Shown: piece by piece, positions 23,247-31,750 of the stretch
Layout: each line of letters starts with the position of its first letter
Numbering within the stretch: the first letter of the stretch is position 1
Assembly (NCBI RefSeq): GCF_020866905.1
Contig: NZ_JAIVCC010000001.1
Span: forward strand, 342,365 to 406,364
Direction: 5' to 3'
Length of the DNA: 64,000 nt
Origin: Salinimicrobium sediminilitoris
GTDB taxonomy: Bacteria > Bacteroidota > Bacteroidia > Flavobacteriales > Flavobacteriaceae
Translations under genes and position numbers: made by a program
The notes under the pieces: model-generated
What the model saw: only the letters and a program-made list of their open reading frames with translations
Database searches by the model: none
What the model was told of the DNA's origin: nothing

Positions 23247-24185
23247 ATGTTGACCAGAAGACATATCAGGGTTAAAGTAATGCAGTCACTGTACGCCTAT
23301 TCCCAAAGCGAAAATGACAATTTAAAAGCAGAGGAGAAATTCCTGCTTAAAAGCATGGACGAGATGTATGACCTGTATCTTATAATGCTGGATCTCTTTG
23401 TTGAGATCAAGGATTATGCAGAGAATTACATGGAGAAATCCCAGCAAAAGCATCTGCCTTCTGTAGAAGATGTAGACCCCAACCGCAAGTTTGTTGATAA
23501 CGAGTTGATCTCACAGATAGGCAAGAACAGATCTCTTGACCTGGCGCTGGAAACCCGTAAGCTCAATAATTGGAAGAATGATGATGAGTATGTGGAGATC
23601 CTTTGGTCTGAGATCAAAAAGAGCGAACTCTACGAAAATTATATGGCTACCCGTACTTCCAGTTTTAAGGAAGATAAAGAATTCGTCATAGCCATCTTTA
23701 GAGAAATAATTGCTCCAAACGAAAAACTTTACGATTACCTAGAAGATAAGAAGATCACCTGGATAGATGACCTTCCGCTTGTGAACACAGCAATAGTAAA
23801 GATGTTGCAAAAATCATCTGCAGGTAAAGAGCAGGCGCTTACTCAGCTTTTCAAAAGTTCAGATGACAAAGAGTATGCGGTAGAGTTATTCAGGAAGACT
23901 TTGCTTAACGATGAAAGCCTTGCTAATGAAATGGTAGGGAAGACACCAAACTGGGATAAGGAAAGAATTGCCGATCTCGATACCATTTTAATTAAAATGG
24001 CTATTTGCGAGTTCCTTAAATTTCCATCTATTCCCGTTAAGGTAACTATTAACGAATATTTAGAAATTGCCAAAGAATATAGTACTCCTAAAAGTAGTAT
24101 TTTTATTAATGGGATCCTTGATAAGCTTTCAAAAGAGTACAGGGAAAACGGCAAACTGAATAAAATAGGCAGGGGTCTTATGTAG
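23247..24185 (+). CDS. nusB: Transcription antitermination protein NusB, long form
   Basis: NusB joins the rRNA antitermination complex with NusE. The N terminus is typical (MLTRRHIRVKVMQSLYAYSQSE), but the protein is 312 aa, about twice E. coli NusB. The conserved C-terminal half (ERIADLDTILIKMAICEFLKFPSIPVKVTINEYLEIAKEYSTPKSSIFINGILDKL) ends normally; the extra ~170 residues are a charged helical insert after the first helix. This long form is usual in Bacteroidetes. It starts a rightward set with the DUF1573 lipoprotein and yajC. Confidence 0.9.
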   Translation: MLTRRHIRVKVMQSLYAYSQSENDNLKAEEKFLLKSMDEMYDLYLIMLDLFVEIKDYAENYMEKSQQKHLPSVEDVDPNRKFVDNELISQIGKNRSLDLALETRKLNNWKNDDEYVEILWSEIKKSELYENYMATRTSSFKEDKEFVIAIFREIIAPNEKLYDYLEDKKITWIDDLPLVNTAIVKMLQKSSAGKEQALTQLFKSSDDKEYAVELFRKTLLNDESLANEMVGKTPNWDKERIADLDTILIKMAICEFLKFPSIPVKVTINEYLEIAKEYSTPKSSIFINGILDKLSKEYRENGKLNKIGRGLM

Positions 24186-24234
24186 TCCTGCAAATTTTCT
24201 TAATTTTATCCACTTTAACTTTAAATTGTAAATC

Positions 24235-24687
24235 ATGAAAAAAGGAATTTTATTACTGGCATTAATTGCTGCCTTCAATTTTACTTCCTGCAAGGAGAAT
24301 GCAGCCGAAAAAGTACAGGCAGAAAACGTAGAAGAAGCTGCACTACGTGATTCACAGGATGTTGTATATCCTAAATTAACCTTTGAAAATACAGAGCACG
24401 ACTTTGGAACTATTGATCAGGGTACTAACGTAGAGCACACCTTTACCTTTACCAATACAGGGAAAGCACCTCTTGTTATTACAAATGCTTCCAGCTCATG
24501 TGGATGTACAGTTCCAACATGGACAAAAGAGCCTATTGCTCCGGGAGAAACAGGTGAAATGCTTGTGAAGTTCAACGGTAGTGGTCAAAACCAGGTTACC
24601 AAAACAGTAAATATAACTGCTAATACCGAAGCCGGGAAAGAGCAAATCAAAATTAAAGCTTTTGTAGAGCCCAAGGCACAGTCTTAA
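24235..24687 (+). CDS. DUF1573 lipoprotein
   Basis: A 150-residue lipoprotein: signal peptide with lipobox FTSC (Cys about residue 20), an acidic linker, then one DUF1573 immunoglobulin-like domain (LTFENTEHDFGTIDQGTNVEHTF, SSSCGCTVPTW, APGETGEM). Such proteins are abundant in Bacteroidetes; exact role unknown, probably envelope-associated. Located 49 bp after nusB and 28 bp before yajC, a conserved order in the phylum. Confidence 0.88.
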   Translation: MKKGILLLALIAAFNFTSCKENAAEKVQAENVEEAALRDSQDVVYPKLTFENTEHDFGTIDQGTNVEHTFTFTNTGKAPLVITNASSSCGCTVPTWTKEPIAPGETGEMLVKFNGSGQNQVTKTVNITANTEAGKEQIKIKAFVEPKAQS

Positions 24688-24715
24688 GCCTAAGCAAAAA
24701 GCAACGGAAATATCT

Positions 24716-25012
24716 ATGGATCAATTAACCCAGTTTGCCCCAATTATTTTAATGTTCATTGTGGTGTATTTTTTTATGATACGCCCACAAATGAATCGTG
24801 CCAAGAAAGAAAAACAGTTCTCGTCTGAACTTAAAAGAGGAGACAGAGTTGTTACCAAAAGCGGAATGCACGGAAAAATAGTTGATTTCAGTGATAAACA
24901 AAACGCAGTAATTATTGAAACCGGTGCCGGAAAGATCACTTTTGACAGGTCTTCCATATCAATGGAGATGAGCCGAAAGTTAAATGAACCGGCAGTAAAG
25001 GAAACCAAATAG
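24716..25012 (+). CDS. yajC: Preprotein translocase subunit YajC
   Basis: A 98-residue single-span inner-membrane protein of the SecDF-YajC complex. N-terminal membrane span (about 8-22) with the family motif YFFMIRPQMNRAKKEKQF, then a small beta domain (ELKRGDRVVTKSGMHGKIVDF). secD/F is not in the window. Followed by a strong terminator. Confidence 0.92.
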   Translation: MDQLTQFAPIILMFIVVYFFMIRPQMNRAKKEKQFSSELKRGDRVVTKSGMHGKIVDFSDKQNAVIIETGAGKITFDRSSISMEMSRKLNEPAVKETK

Positions 25013-25033
25013 GTCCTAATTCCTGGATCAAAT

Positions 25034-25067
25034 AAAAAAGCTCCCGTCATTTGGCGGGAGCTTTTTT
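25034..25067 (+). terminator. Terminator of yajC
   Basis: AAAAAAGCTCCCG (25034-25046) and CGGGAGCTTTTTT (25055-25067), 13-bp perfect stem. Confidence 0.9.
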
Positions 25068-25076
25068 ATTGACCAA

Positions 25077-25105
25077 ACCTAACAGGTTTTCAAAACCTGT
25101 CAGGT
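25077..25105. repeat. Palindrome of the ACCTGTCAGGT type
   Basis: ACCTAACAGGTTTT and AAAACCTGTCAGGT around one central base, 14-bp arms with one mismatch. A related palindrome (AACCCTGTCAG / CTGACAGGGTT) lies at 25809-25842, so the two bracket the YdeI-like gene. A further hairpin ATGCTGAA..TTCAGCAT is at 25133-25153. Confidence 0.7.
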
Positions 25106-25178
25106 TTTTTTATTCTGATACATAACCAAAAGATGCTGAAACAAGTTCAGCATGACGTGACTATCCTGTTTCTCTACT

Positions 25179-25769
25179 TCAACAATTCTTGTATTTATCA
25201 TGCAGTCCCTGTCCGGCCTTGATCATTGGTGTGATCTTCTTTAATCGGTTTTGCCTGGTGGCTTCCCTTTTGGCTTCAGCTATATATTCACAATACTCCC
25301 TTTGCCGGCCAGGGGTAAGGTTCTTAAAAGCCATTTCCAAAGCTGGATCTTCGGCAAAAGCAATATTAAGTTCCGCAGGAATAACTGTTATCTTAGGTTT
25401 ATCAGGTTTAATTTCCTTTCCTTCCTTTTGATTCCGGATTGCTTCCAAGATATAAGGCCGGAGTTGCTGAACAGGGATCTTTTCACCCTTTTCAAATCTG
25501 ATCTGTCTTAACCCTTTTGTTTTTTCCTGTGCATTCTCTAGAAGCGCAGTATTTTCCAATAATAATGCACCATTATAGAACCAAATTGCGCAGTGATTTT
25601 TAAATGCGGCAATGGAGACTACGTTTTTGCCATTGACTGTAAAAACCGGCGCACCCCATTTAATGGTTTCTTCCACATCTGTAGTCAGGATCATTTCCCG
25701 TAGCTCCCTTAGCTCCTTTTCCCAGGAAGGATGAGCTGCAAAGTACTCTTCTGCCGATTGTACTGCCAT
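25179..25769 (-). CDS. YdeI/OmpD-associated family protein (DUF1801 fold)
   Basis: A 196-residue protein: DUF1801-type domain at residues about 5-110 (SWEKELRELREMILTTDVEETIKWGAPVFTVNGKNVVSIAAFKNHCAIWF) and the YdeI-type C-terminal helical part (LEMAFKNLTPGRQREYCEYIAEAKREATRQNRLKKI). Relatives are annotated as bacteriocin-protection or OmpD-associated proteins, but the biochemical role is unknown. The gene is alone, with palindromic repeats on both sides and a heptamer array at its start. Confidence 0.8.
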   Translation of the reverse strand: MAVQSAEEYFAAHPSWEKELRELREMILTTDVEETIKWGAPVFTVNGKNVVSIAAFKNHCAIWFYNGALLLENTALLENAQEKTKGLRQIRFEKGEKIPVQQLRPYILEAIRNQKEGKEIKPDKPKITVIPAELNIAFAEDPALEMAFKNLTPGRQREYCEYIAEAKREATRQNRLKKITPMIKAGQGLHDKYKNC

Positions 25770-25772
25770 TGG

Positions 25773-25793
25773 TTAGTGATTAGTGATTGGTGA
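25773..25793. repeat. Heptamer array TTAGTGA/TTAGTGA/TTGGTGA
   Basis: Three units directly upstream of the YdeI-like gene's start at 25769. A second array, AACCCGG, AACTCGC, AGCTCGT, AACCTGA, is at 25855-25882. Confidence 0.75.
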
Positions 25794-25808
25794 ATAGTTA
25801 ATTGGGCT

Positions 25809-25842
25809 AACCCTGTCAGCGGTTTTAAACCCTGACAGGGTT
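25809..25842. repeat. Palindrome AACCCTGTCAG / CTGACAGGGTT
   Basis: Perfect 11-bp arms separated by 12 bases, between the YdeI-like gene and pepT; partner of the palindrome at 25077-25105. Confidence 0.8.
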
Positions 25843-25901
25843 TGACAGATCTGCAACCCGGAACTCGCAGCTCGTAACCTGAAGATCCGGAAATCTTGAA
25901 T

Positions 25902-27149
25902 TTATAATTTTGAATTCTTCTCCGCTGTCAGTTCGGCAATCTTCACGATCACTTCCACAGCTTTCTGCATGCTTTCTACCGGTACATATTCATACTTGCC
26001 GTGGAAATTATGGCCGCCGGCAAAGATGTTAGGGCAGGGAAGTCCTTTGAAGCTCAATTGTGCTCCATCGGTTCCACCCCGAATTGGCTTAATAAGCGGG
26101 GTTACATCCACCTGTTTCATAGCCTCTTCGGCAATGTCCACGATGTGCATCACCGGCTCTACCTTTTCGCGCATATTGAAATATTGATCCTTGATCTCCA
26201 CTTTCACGCAATCCCGATCCTGCTGACTGCAAATTTCCTTTGCCAGGTCTTTCATCATAAGCTTCCTTGCCTCAAAATGCTCCCTGTCATGATCCCGAAT
26301 GATATAATGTAAAGTAGTTTCCTCTACATCGCCCTCCATGCCGTTTAGGTGGAAAAATCCCTGTCGATCTTCAGTATGTTCCGGTGTTTCCAGGCGTGGC
26401 AGCGAATTGATGAAATCCATTGCGATATACATGCTGTTGATCATCTTGTCTTTCGCATATCCCGGATGTACACTTTTCCCGCTGATTTTCACTTCTGCGC
26501 CTGCGGCATTGAAATTTTCGAATTCGAGTTCGCCAATCTGGCTGCCGTCCATAGTGTAAGCCCACTCTGCACCAAATTTCTCAACATCAAATTTATGTGC
26601 CCCCCGTCCAATTTCTTCGTCGGGTGTGAAGCAAATTCTAATTTTACCATGTTTGATCTGGGGATTTTCCAGGAGGTATTTCATGGCCTCCATGATTTCG
26701 GTGATCCCGGCTTTGTCATCGGCACCGAGTAAAGTGGTTCCGTCGGTAGTTATTAAGGTTTGTCCTTCATACTGCAGGAGATCACCAAAATATTCCGGTG
26801 ACAGGATAATATTCTTTTCCTTATTTAAAACGATGTCCTTTCCGTCATAATTTTCAATGATCTGTGGATTCACATTTGTTCCTGAAAAGTCCGGAGTGGT
26901 ATCGAAGTGGGAAACAAAACCAATGACCGGCACATTATGATCTACATTTGAAGGAAGGCTAGCCATGACGTAAGCATTTTCATCTATGCTTACTTCCTGC
27001 ATGCCCATTGCCTGCAATTCATCCTTAAGTTTGTTTGCTAAATCCCACTGTTTCTCTGTACTGGGAGTGGATTCGCTGGTTTCATCACTTTGAGTATCTA
27101 TCTTTACGTAGCTTAAAAAGCGGTCAATAATATCCTGCTTATTCGTCAT
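25902..27149 (-). CDS. pepT: Peptidase T (tripeptide aminopeptidase, M20B)
   Basis: Cytoplasmic dizinc aminopeptidase releasing the N-terminal residue of tripeptides. Metal-site motifs are [11 protein letters not shown] (His, Asp), [10 protein letters not shown] (bridging Asp) and [11 protein letters not shown] (catalytic Glu pair); a dimerisation domain lies in the middle and the last ligand is in [13 protein letters not shown]. Length 415 aa is standard. Own transcription unit, divergent from pyrD. Confidence 0.93.
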   Translation of the reverse strand: MTNKQDIIDRFLSYVKIDTQSDETSESTPSTEKQWDLANKLKDELQAMGMQEVSIDENAYVMASLPSNVDHNVPVIGFVSHFDTTPDFSGTNVNPQIIENYDGKDIVLNKEKNIILSPEYFGDLLQYEGQTLITTDGTTLLGADDKAGITEIMEAMKYLLENPQIKHGKIRICFTPDEEIGRGAHKFDVEKFGAEWAYTMDGSQIGELEFENFNAAGAEVKISGKSVHPGYAKDKMINSMYIAMDFINSLPRLETPEHTEDRQGFFHLNGMEGDVEETTLHYIIRDHDREHFEARKLMMKDLAKEICSQQDRDCVKVEIKDQYFNMREKVEPVMHIVDIAEEAMKQVDVTPLIKPIRGGTDGAQLSFKGLPCPNIFAGGHNFHGKYEYVPVESMQKAVEVIVKIAELTAEKNSKL

Positions 27150-27259
27150 TTTTGCTGAAGTTTTCTCAAAAATAGCGATATAAAAAGTAGGTTCAAAACC
27201 TTTTCTCTTTTCCTCTTATTTTATTCAGCTTTGTGTTAATTTTGTTTAAAATATCCTTC

Positions 27260-28282
27260 ATGTATCAAAAGATCATCCGTCCACTCCTATTTAATATTGA
27301 TCCTGAAAAAGTCCATTACTTCACCTTTTCCCTCCTTCGGAAATTGTTTTTGCTTCCGTGGAGCCAAAAACTGGTAAGAGAAAAGTTTGTTGTTCAAGAT
27401 AAACGGCTGGAAAGGGAAGTCTTCGGAATAAAATTTCCCAATCCTGTAGGATTGGCTGCAGGTTTCGATAAGGATGCAAAACTATATAAGGAGCTGTCGA
27501 ATTTTGGTTTTGGATTTATTGAAATAGGTACGCTTACTCCTAAGCCTCAACCGGGCAATGAGAAGAAAAGACTTTTCAGGCTAAAGGAGGATAAGGCGAT
27601 CATTAACAGGATGGGTTTCAATAACGGCGGGGTGGCCGAAGCTGTTGAAAGACTGAAAAAGAACGACGGAGTTCTAATTGGGGGAAATATTGGAAAAAAT
27701 AAGATCACCACGAATGAAAATGCAGTAGATGATTATTTGATCTGCTTTAATGCCCTTTTTGAGCATGTAGATTATTTTGTGGTCAACGTGAGTTCTCCAA
27801 ATACGCCGAATCTTCGGGAGCTTCAGGATAAGGAGCCACTCACGAAACTATTAAACACCTTACAACAGGAAAACCTGAAGCGTCCAGGTCACAAACCAAT
27901 CCTGCTTAAAATAGCTCCAGATCTTACCGACTCTCAACTGCTCGACATTATTGACATTATCAAAGAAACCGGTATTGCAGGTGTCATAGCCACCAATACT
28001 ACAATATCCAGAGAAGGCTTAACATCAAAAGATAAAGAAGAGTCAGGTGGCTTAAGCGGAAAACCTCTCACTAAACGTGCTACAGAGGTGATTCGATTTT
28101 TGTCTGAAAAGAGTAACAAAGCTTTCCCCATCATTGGAGTGGGCGGGATCATGACCCCCGAAGATGCCATTGAAAAACTGGAAGCAGGGGCCAGCCTTGT
28201 GCAGCTATATACAGGGTTTATATATGAAGGACCGCAATTGGTGAAAAATATCAACCTGGAAATCCTAAATCGGTCTAAGTGA
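27260..28282 (+). CDS. pyrD: Dihydroorotate dehydrogenase (quinone)
   Basis: Class 2, membrane-associated FMN enzyme oxidising dihydroorotate to orotate in pyrimidine synthesis. The N-terminal helix ([29 protein letters not shown]) marks the quinone-linked class; FMN/substrate motifs are [36 protein letters not shown] (catalytic Ser) and [14 protein letters not shown] at 27260 chosen; the nine codons before it are not family-like. It overlaps the following lysE gene by 4 bp (GTGA). Confidence 0.93.
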   Translation: MYQKIIRPLLFNIDPEKVHYFTFSLLRKLFLLPWSQKLVREKFVVQDKRLEREVFGIKFPNPVGLAAGFDKDAKLYKELSNFGFGFIEIGTLTPKPQPGNEKKRLFRLKEDKAIINRMGFNNGGVAEAVERLKKNDGVLIGGNIGKNKITTNENAVDDYLICFNALFEHVDYFVVNVSSPNTPNLRELQDKEPLTKLLNTLQQENLKRPGHKPILLKIAPDLTDSQLLDIIDIIKETGIAGVIATNTTISREGLTSKDKEESGGLSGKPLTKRATEVIRFLSEKSNKAFPIIGVGGIMTPEDAIEKLEAGASLVQLYTGFIYEGPQLVKNINLEILNRSK

Positions 28283-28896
28283 TCTCAGAAATAATTCCAT
28301 TTCTCACCGCCTCGATCCTGCTGACGCTTTCTCCCGGCCCGGATATTATTTATGTGCTGGTGCAGGGGATGACAAATGGGAAGAAATATGGAATTGTCAC
28401 TGCTTTAGGATTAATTTCGGGAATTATAATTCACACCAGCCTGGTAGCTTTTGGGATCTCGGCTGTAATTAAACAATCTGAAACTTTATTTCTCCTAATA
28501 AAAGCTTTTGGAGCAGCTTATTTGTTTTACCTCGCGTGGCAGGTCTACAGGAGTAAACCTGCAATCAATGTTGATACAGATATTAGCAACAATAGGAAGG
28601 AGCTAACATCCCTCTATAAAAAGGGATTTTTGATGAATGTTTTAAATCCTAAGGTCGCTATCTTCTTCCTTGCCTTTTTTCCCGGATTTCTGTGGGAGCC
28701 CAATGGTAATACTGTAATGCAGTTCTATATTTTGGGATTCCTGTTTATGTTGCAGGCTTTCCTCATCTTTTCGGCCGTGGCAATTCTGGCAGGAAAGATC
28801 TCTCTCTACCTTCAGAAACATCCAAATTCCGGAAAGGTCTTCAAGTGGCTGCAGGTGGTGGTGTTTGTGGGGATCGGGATATTTATATTAGTATAG
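28279..28896 (+). CDS. LysE family amino acid exporter
   Basis: A 205-residue inner-membrane protein with about six spans. The LysE/RhtB signature is at the N terminus ([32 protein letters not shown]) and [21 protein letters not shown] follows mid-chain. Exports amino acids or similar small molecules; substrate not predictable. Starts with GTG overlapping the pyrD stop. The last ~13 codons ([12 protein letters not shown]) recur twice just downstream in non-coding sequence. Confidence 0.88.
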   Translation: MISEIIPFLTASILLTLSPGPDIIYVLVQGMTNGKKYGIVTALGLISGIIIHTSLVAFGISAVIKQSETLFLLIKAFGAAYLFYLAWQVYRSKPAINVDTDISNNRKELTSLYKKGFLMNVLNPKVAIFFLAFFPGFLWEPNGNTVMQFYILGFLFMLQAFLIFSAVAILAGKISLYLQKHPNSGKVFKWLQVVVFVGIGIFILV

Positions 28897-29275
28897 AGTA
28901 GTTAGTATTGAGTATTGAGTATTGAGAAAATCCTTTTGGCTTCTAACTGTTGACTTTTGACTTTTTTCGAATAAGCGCTGGCGCGGATTTGCAATCCGTG
29001 CCGGGTTACTAGGTGGTGTTTGTAGGGATCGGAATGTTTATTTTAGTATAGAGTAGTTAGTATAGAGTAGTGGGTACTGCGATGAAGCCGATGGCGCGGA
29101 TCTATAATCCGTGCCGGGATACTAGGTGGTGTTTGTAGGGATCGGTATATTTATTTTAGTATAGAGTAGTTAGTATTGAGTATTGAGAAAAAGCTTTTGG
29201 CTTTTAGCTGTTGTCTTTTGACTTCTTTTGAATGAGCGATGGCGCGGATTTGCAATCCGTGCCGGGTTATCAAAT
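28857..29275 (+). repeat. Three tandem copies of the lysE 3' end plus a palindromic element
   Basis: Units begin at 28857 (inside lysE), 29012 and 29125. Each has the last 13 codons of lysE with the stop, TATAGAGTAGTTAG, variable heptamer-rich DNA, and GGCGCGGAT...ATCCGTGCC (a palindrome, e.g. GGCGCGGATTTGCAATCCGTGCC-type at about 28979-29001, 29092-29113 and 29240-29262) then CGGGtTA. Differences between the three coding tails are almost all at third positions. Confidence 0.85.
28906..28926. repeat. Heptamer array TATTGAG x3
   Basis: Three perfect copies directly after the lysE stop; two more copies at 29174-29187 in the third tail unit. Confidence 0.85.
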
Positions 29276-29431
29276 TATTTCCCGCTGATCCCGCAGATCT
29301 ACGCAGAACAATTTTTAAATTTTAAATTTTGACTCTTAAATCCCATCCGCTGGCGCAGATTTCTAATCGGTGTCGATGTTCAAAACATATCTCAATTCTC
29401 ATATCTCAAATCTAAATTCTATATTTGGCCT
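29276..29431. other. Spacer and promoter region of the HMG-CoA-lyase-like gene
   Basis: A degenerate palindromic remnant (CTGGCGCAGATTTCTAATCGGTGTCG, 29350-29375) is followed by a heptamer array at 29389-29423 (ATCTCAA, TTCTCAT, ATCTCAA, ATCTAAA, TTCTATA) and TATATTTG at 29420-29427, a perfect TAnnTTTG element only 4 bp before the ATG. Confidence 0.6.
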
Positions 29432-30295
29432 ATGGCGCAAATCAAGATTATTGAATGTCCGCGGGACGCGATGCAGGGAATAAAAGAATTTATTCCTACA
29501 GAAAAAAAAGTTCAGTACATACAATCCCTCTTGCGTTGCGGATTCGACACTATCGACTTCGGAAGTTTCGTTTCGCCTAAGGCCATTCCGCAGATGGCAG
29601 ACACAGCTGAAGTTCTTTCAAGGCTTGACCTTTCCCGTACCCAAAGCAAGCTGCTTGCTATAGTTGCCAATACGAGGGGTGCCGAAAATGCCTCCCAACA
29701 TCCCGAGATACAGTACCTGGGTTATCCCTTTTCTATTTCAGAAAATTTCCAGATGCGTAATACTCATAAAACCATAGCCGAATCTGTGGAAACGCTTCAG
29801 GAAATTCTCAATATTGCAGATGCTTCAGGAAAAGAGGTGGTTGCCTATCTTTCCATGGGCTTTGGTAATCCTTATGGAGATCCATGGAATGTGGAGATCG
29901 TAGGGGAGTGGACCGAGAAGCTTTCAGGAATGGGGGTTAAGATCCTTTCCCTGTCTGATACTATTGGGAGTTCCACTCCCGAAGTTATTGAATATCTTTT
30001 TTCCAACCTTATCCCGAAGTATCCGAAAATTGAATTTGGGGCACATCTTCATACTACTCCCACTAAATGGTTCGAAAAGGTCGACGCGGCTGCGCGTTCT
30101 GGCTGCACAAGGTTTGACGGTGCCATCCAGGGCTTTGGGGGTTGCCCTATGGCAAAAGACGAATTAACCGGTAATATGCCCACAGAAAAATTACTTTCCT
30201 ATTTCACTTCGAAGAAAATGGACACGAATGTAAAAATGATGAGCTTTGAAGCGTCTCACAATGAGGCGACAAAGATTTTTTCAGTTTATCATTAA
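29432..30295 (+). CDS. Hydroxymethylglutaryl-CoA lyase family protein
   Basis: A 287-residue TIM-barrel of the HMGL-like family. Catalytic Arg-Asp is in ECPRDAMQG, metal-binding His pair in FGAHLHTTP, Asp in LSDTIGSSTP, and the catalytic Cys in QGFGGCPMAKDELTGN. These match HMG-CoA lyase (cleaves HMG-CoA to acetoacetate and acetyl-CoA, last step of leucine breakdown) although DELTGN replaces the more usual PGASGN, so a related lyase is possible. Monocistronic by layout. Confidence 0.85.
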   Translation: MAQIKIIECPRDAMQGIKEFIPTEKKVQYIQSLLRCGFDTIDFGSFVSPKAIPQMADTAEVLSRLDLSRTQSKLLAIVANTRGAENASQHPEIQYLGYPFSISENFQMRNTHKTIAESVETLQEILNIADASGKEVVAYLSMGFGNPYGDPWNVEIVGEWTEKLSGMGVKILSLSDTIGSSTPEVIEYLFSNLIPKYPKIEFGAHLHTTPTKWFEKVDAAARSGCTRFDGAIQGFGGCPMAKDELTGNMPTEKLLSYFTSKKMDTNVKMMSFEASHNEATKIFSVYH

Positions 30296-30333
30296 GTTTC
30301 TCAATAACTTTTAATAATTCTATAATTATTTAT

Positions 30334-30354
30334 TATTTAAAATAATTCCAAATA
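30334..30354. promoter_or_regulatory. Fur-like palindrome upstream of the iron operon promoter
   Basis: A 21-bp A/T-rich inverted repeat (left arm TATTTAAAAT, right arm ATTCCAAATA) just before the -33 element. By eye it matches 18 of 21 positions of a TATTTAGAAT-n-ATTCTAAATA pattern I associate with Fur in Bacteroidetes. Confidence 0.5.
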
Positions 30355-30357
30355 AGG

Positions 30358-30388
30358 TTTGGTGGCTGAAGCCCGTCCTTTATATTTG
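30358..30388 (+). promoter_or_regulatory. Bacteroidetes promoter TTTG-N19-TAnnTTTG
   Basis: TTTG at 30358-30361 and TATATTTG at 30381-30388 with a 19-bp spacer, an ideal match to the -33/-7 consensus. Drives the DUF4856-imelysin-HTTM-receptor set; leader about 30 nt. Confidence 0.75.
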
Positions 30389-30394
30389 CGGTGT

Positions 30395-30415
30395 TATTTT
30401 AAATAAGTCTAAATA
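30395..30415. promoter_or_regulatory. Second Fur-like palindrome, in the 5' leader
   Basis: Left arm TATTTTAAAT, right arm AGTCTAAATA; about 17 of 21 matches to the same pattern as 30334-30354. It covers the probable transcription start and lies 8 bp before the ATG. Confidence 0.45.
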
Positions 30416-30423
30416 AAATAGAA

Positions 30424-31635
30424 ATGAAAAAATCTTTATTCGCAGCCTTGTTAGGAGGTTTGGCGCTTTCATCTTGTTCCTCAGATGATGATATCACAGT
30501 TGTTGAGCCTACTGTTGAAATTCCAACCAGTTATTCCTTTTCCAGGGAAGGGAGCACATCAGTAAGTTATAGCGGCCAGACAACCAGGCTGGAAATGTCA
30601 AAAGAGTTGTTTACTGCATTTAATGATTTTGACAACGCTACAGAAGAAAGCCTCTCCAATATGTTTGCGAATGAGAATAATCCTTTTTCTTCCGACGATT
30701 TAAATTCAAGTTCAAAAAGCGTAAAAAGCAAAGTGGCAGCTTCACAGGCCTACTTTTCTGGTAACTCTGTGGAGAGCAATGATATCAAAAATGAATTTGA
30801 AGGCTGGATTAGTCAGCAGGTAAATGAGGTTTTTCCAAATAAAGACCAGGTTGCTGCTGCGGGAGTGGCAGGACAAATTGCCGATGGTTCCAATGTGCGT
30901 TACGTAAATGCTCAGGGACTTGAGTTAAATCAGGTTTTTGCCAAAAGCCTTATTGGCGGATTGGTCGCAGATCAAATGCTTAATAATTATCTTTCAACAG
31001 CAGTGCTTGATGAGGGAGATAATATAGCAAACAACGATGCGAAAGTTCTGGAAGATGGAAAGAACTACACAACCATGGAGCACAAGTGGGATGAGGCATA
31101 TGGATATCTTTATGGAGATCCTTCTATCCCTACAGATAATCCTAACAATGCTTTGGGTGAAAGTAATGACAAGCTTCTATTCAACTATTTGGGTAGAGTT
31201 GATGCTGATGATGATTTTGCCGGAATTGCTGAAGATGTTTTTGAAGCTTTTAAAACAGGACGTGCTGCCATTGTCGCAGGAGACTATGAACTTCGTGACG
31301 AGCAAACAGCCATCATCCAGAAGAATATTTCAAAAGTAATCGCGGTGCGTGCAGTATATTACCTGCAGGGTGGAAAAGAAGCTATCGCCAATGGAGAGAT
31401 GGGTTCTGCCTTTCACGACCTGTCTGAAGGATTCGGTTTCCTTTATAGCTTGAGATTTACTCATGATCCTGTTACGAATGCACCTTACCTTAGCAAATCT
31501 GAACTGGATACTTTTAAGGAGCAACTTTTAGCAGGAGAGAATGGTCTTTGGGATGTAGAGCCTGCAACTCTTGACGCCATTTCTGAAAGTATTGCAGAAG
31601 CTTTTGACTTTACTGTTGCCGAGGCGGCAGAGTAA
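30424..31635 (+). CDS. DUF4856 lipoprotein
   Basis: A 403-residue lipoprotein: lipobox ALSSC with Cys18, acidic linker, then a mainly helical domain. The stretch AAGVAGQIADGSNVRYVNAQGLELNQVFAKSLIGGLVADQMLNNYLS is the recognisable DUF4856 core. No catalytic motif is evident. In flavobacteria this family is found with imelysin-like proteins, as here, suggesting surface or periplasmic iron handling. First gene behind a Fur-like regulatory region; 115 bp with a long hairpin separate it from the imelysin gene. Confidence 0.82.
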   Translation: MKKSLFAALLGGLALSSCSSDDDITVVEPTVEIPTSYSFSREGSTSVSYSGQTTRLEMSKELFTAFNDFDNATEESLSNMFANENNPFSSDDLNSSSKSVKSKVAASQAYFSGNSVESNDIKNEFEGWISQQVNEVFPNKDQVAAAGVAGQIADGSNVRYVNAQGLELNQVFAKSLIGGLVADQMLNNYLSTAVLDEGDNIANNDAKVLEDGKNYTTMEHKWDEAYGYLYGDPSIPTDNPNNALGESNDKLLFNYLGRVDADDDFAGIAEDVFEAFKTGRAAIVAGDYELRDEQTAIIQKNISKVIAVRAVYYLQGGKEAIANGEMGSAFHDLSEGFGFLYSLRFTHDPVTNAPYLSKSELDTFKEQLLAGENGLWDVEPATLDAISESIAEAFDFTVAEAAE

Positions 31636-31659
31636 ACAGAGAATTAAAATTAACAGAGG

Positions 31660-31732
31660 CTGTCCAAAAAGTAACTAAATCGTCATTCTGAATTTATTTC
31701 AGGATCTTTTTAAAATTAAACTTTTTGGACAG
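31660..31732. repeat. Long hairpin element between DUF4856 and imelysin genes
   Basis: CTGTCCAAAAAGT (31660-31672) and ACTTTTTGGACAG (31720-31732) form perfect 13-bp arms, with an inner TTCTGAA...TTCAGGA inverted pair. It looks like a dispersed palindromic element; inside the operon it could attenuate transcription or protect the mRNA end. Confidence 0.75.
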
Positions 31733-31750
31733 TATTTTCAACCTTATTAT

